Shown in pieces: positions 63,257 to 64,000 of a DNA stretch of 64,000 bases. A program made the translations under genes and the position numbers. The stretch is from Tannerellaceae bacterium. GTDB lineage: Bacteria; Bacteroidota; Bacteroidia; Bacteroidales; Tannerellaceae. Each line of letters opens with the position of its first letter. Position 1 is the first letter of the stretch. A model generated the notes under the pieces. It was not told the DNA's origin. It did no database searches and saw nothing but the letters and a program-made list of their open reading frames with translations. Location of the stretch: positions 62,001-126,000 of the forward strand of contig JAIRPK010000016.1 in the NCBI GenBank assembly GCA_031257015.1, in the 5' to 3' direction.

Positions 63257-64000
63257 TTACTGCATCCAGTCAGGCGTCCAGATGACCGTGCCATCGTCCT
63301 GCCGATGGTCGCCGGGGCCTTGAGTTTTGCGCATCAGGCCGGTGAGTATATAGTAATTGCGCAGATGCCTTGTCATGACAGCTTCGCCCTCTCCGGCGGC
63401 ACGCACCGGCCCCCAGTCTGCTCCATATCCGCCAAGGGCTGCCGAGCGTACGTCGGGCACATAGGTTGGCCATTTGCCTCCGTTCCATGCGTATCCGAAG
63501 AAGAATGGGACGGCTAGTGGCGACATTTCTCTCTTCCAGTCGAGCTGGAATTTGATGAACGGTTCGCCTGGGAATGTTGCGATGGCATATCGTCCGTTTA
63601 TCAGTATGGTCGAGAAGTGAATCCTGGCCACGTCAGTGTCAAATCGGTTGGCAAGGTCGAGTGAATCGGTCATGAGCTTGATGCTTGGGATGTCGTTCGG
63701 GTTTGGGAAGAGTTCGCGCGTGAGTGCTGCGGCCTCGATGCCGAGCAGCTGCCCCATCCTTCCGACCATGTGGTAGAAGTTTTCCGGTGCGGTGCCGTCG
63801 GTCGGCGTCTTGAACAGAGCGCATTGATTGCCGGCTGCGCCTTGGATGAACAGACAGTTGAGTCGGTTGCCGAAAGCTGCCTCGACGTATGCTGTTGCAT
63901 ATCCGACATAATCGGCGGAGATTATCTGTCGGAGGTCGACGAGGGCGTCCGGGTGGCAGGCGAAGTTCATAATGATGGCTCTTGGCGTTCCCCTGTCATC
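63257..64000 (-). CDS. Neutral/alkaline ceramidase-like hydrolase, 3' part
   Basis: The C-terminal 248 residues of a larger protein; the frame stays open to the window edge, so the start is missing. NFACHPD and FIQGAAGNQ are typical of neutral/alkaline non-lysosomal ceramidases and their relatives, where the His and Asn/Gln help bind zinc; FPGEPFIKFQLDWK and FFFGYAWNGGKWPTYVPD follow. Such enzymes cleave ceramide or act on related amides; in Bacteroidales they are usually exported. An internal Met at 63970 is not the start. The upstream part is needed to confirm the family and look for a signal peptide. Confidence 0.8.
   Translation of the reverse strand, partial: DDRGTPRAIIMNFACHPDALVDLRQIISADYVGYATAYVEAAFGNRLNCLFIQGAAGNQCALFKTPTDGTAPENFYHMVGRMGQLLGIEAAALTRELFPNPNDIPSIKLMTDSLDLANRFDTDVARIHFSTILINGRYAIATFPGEPFIKFQLDWKREMSPLAVPFFFGYAWNGGKWPTYVPDVRSAALGGYGADWGPVRAAGEGEAVMTRHLRNYYILTGLMRKTQGPGDHRQDDGTVIWTPDWMQ

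Overview
The window reads as a chromosomal segment of a Bacteroidales bacterium, most likely from the Tannerellaceae/Porphyromonadaceae side of the order. The evidence is: Bacteroidota-type promoters (TTTG, 18-20 bp, TAnnTTTG) ahead of many genes; a hybrid two-component system protein; a type IX secretion sorting domain on a large secreted protein; an NfeD-FloA pair; a serpin lipoprotein remnant (functional serpins are known in Tannerella); and an invertible promoter of the kind Bacteroides uses to switch capsules. The species cannot be fixed from the sequence alone. No rRNA, tRNA, insertion sequence or CRISPR array was recognised.

Layout. 0.3-6.2 kb, minus strand: hisG-hisD-hisC, an ABC-2 exporter pair and an aquaporin. 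6.3-10.9 kb: a 21-bp repeat array and a hybrid sensor/AraC regulator. 11.0-12.1 kb: two small phosphatase-family genes, the first without its catalytic residues. 12.2-16.1 kb: a TPR/propeller protein, NfeD, FloA and a nucleoside phosphorylase. 17.1-25.0 kb: a 1628-residue secreted FG-GAP protein and a patatin fused to an outer-membrane barrel. 25.3-32.4 kb, minus strand: an AT-rich surface polysaccharide cluster (WecA-like, Wzx, Wzy/EpsG, IspD-like cytidylyltransferase, SDR, LicD, GT2) driven by a promoter lying between 25-bp perfect inverted repeats. 33.5-39.0 kb, minus strand: a complete RND efflux operon, bracketed by two arrays of the same 43-bp repeat family. 39.6-47.3 kb: phoH, purC, menG/ubiE, aroE and a galactose operon (galM-MFS-galK). 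47.5-55.8 kb: SDR-type threonine dehydrogenase, a small unknown protein, an AraC regulator, a third 21-bp array, gpmI, a DUF3109 protein, RNase Z, a possible small RNA and a broken serpin gene. 55.8-64 kb: mfd, a DUF349 protein, a DUF268 protein, a 32-unit array of 22-bp repeats, and the 3' part of a neutral ceramidase-like gene that runs off the window.

Two things stand out. First, the segment at 32621-32844 looks like a phase-variable capsule promoter switch, read here in the ON orientation. Second, six intergenic tandem arrays share one architecture (unit of 21, 22 or 43 bp, each with a dyad-symmetric core) but mostly have locus-specific sequences. Five lie beside promoters and one lies between convergent genes. 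They are not CRISPRs and not IS elements, and I know of no described family that fits them.
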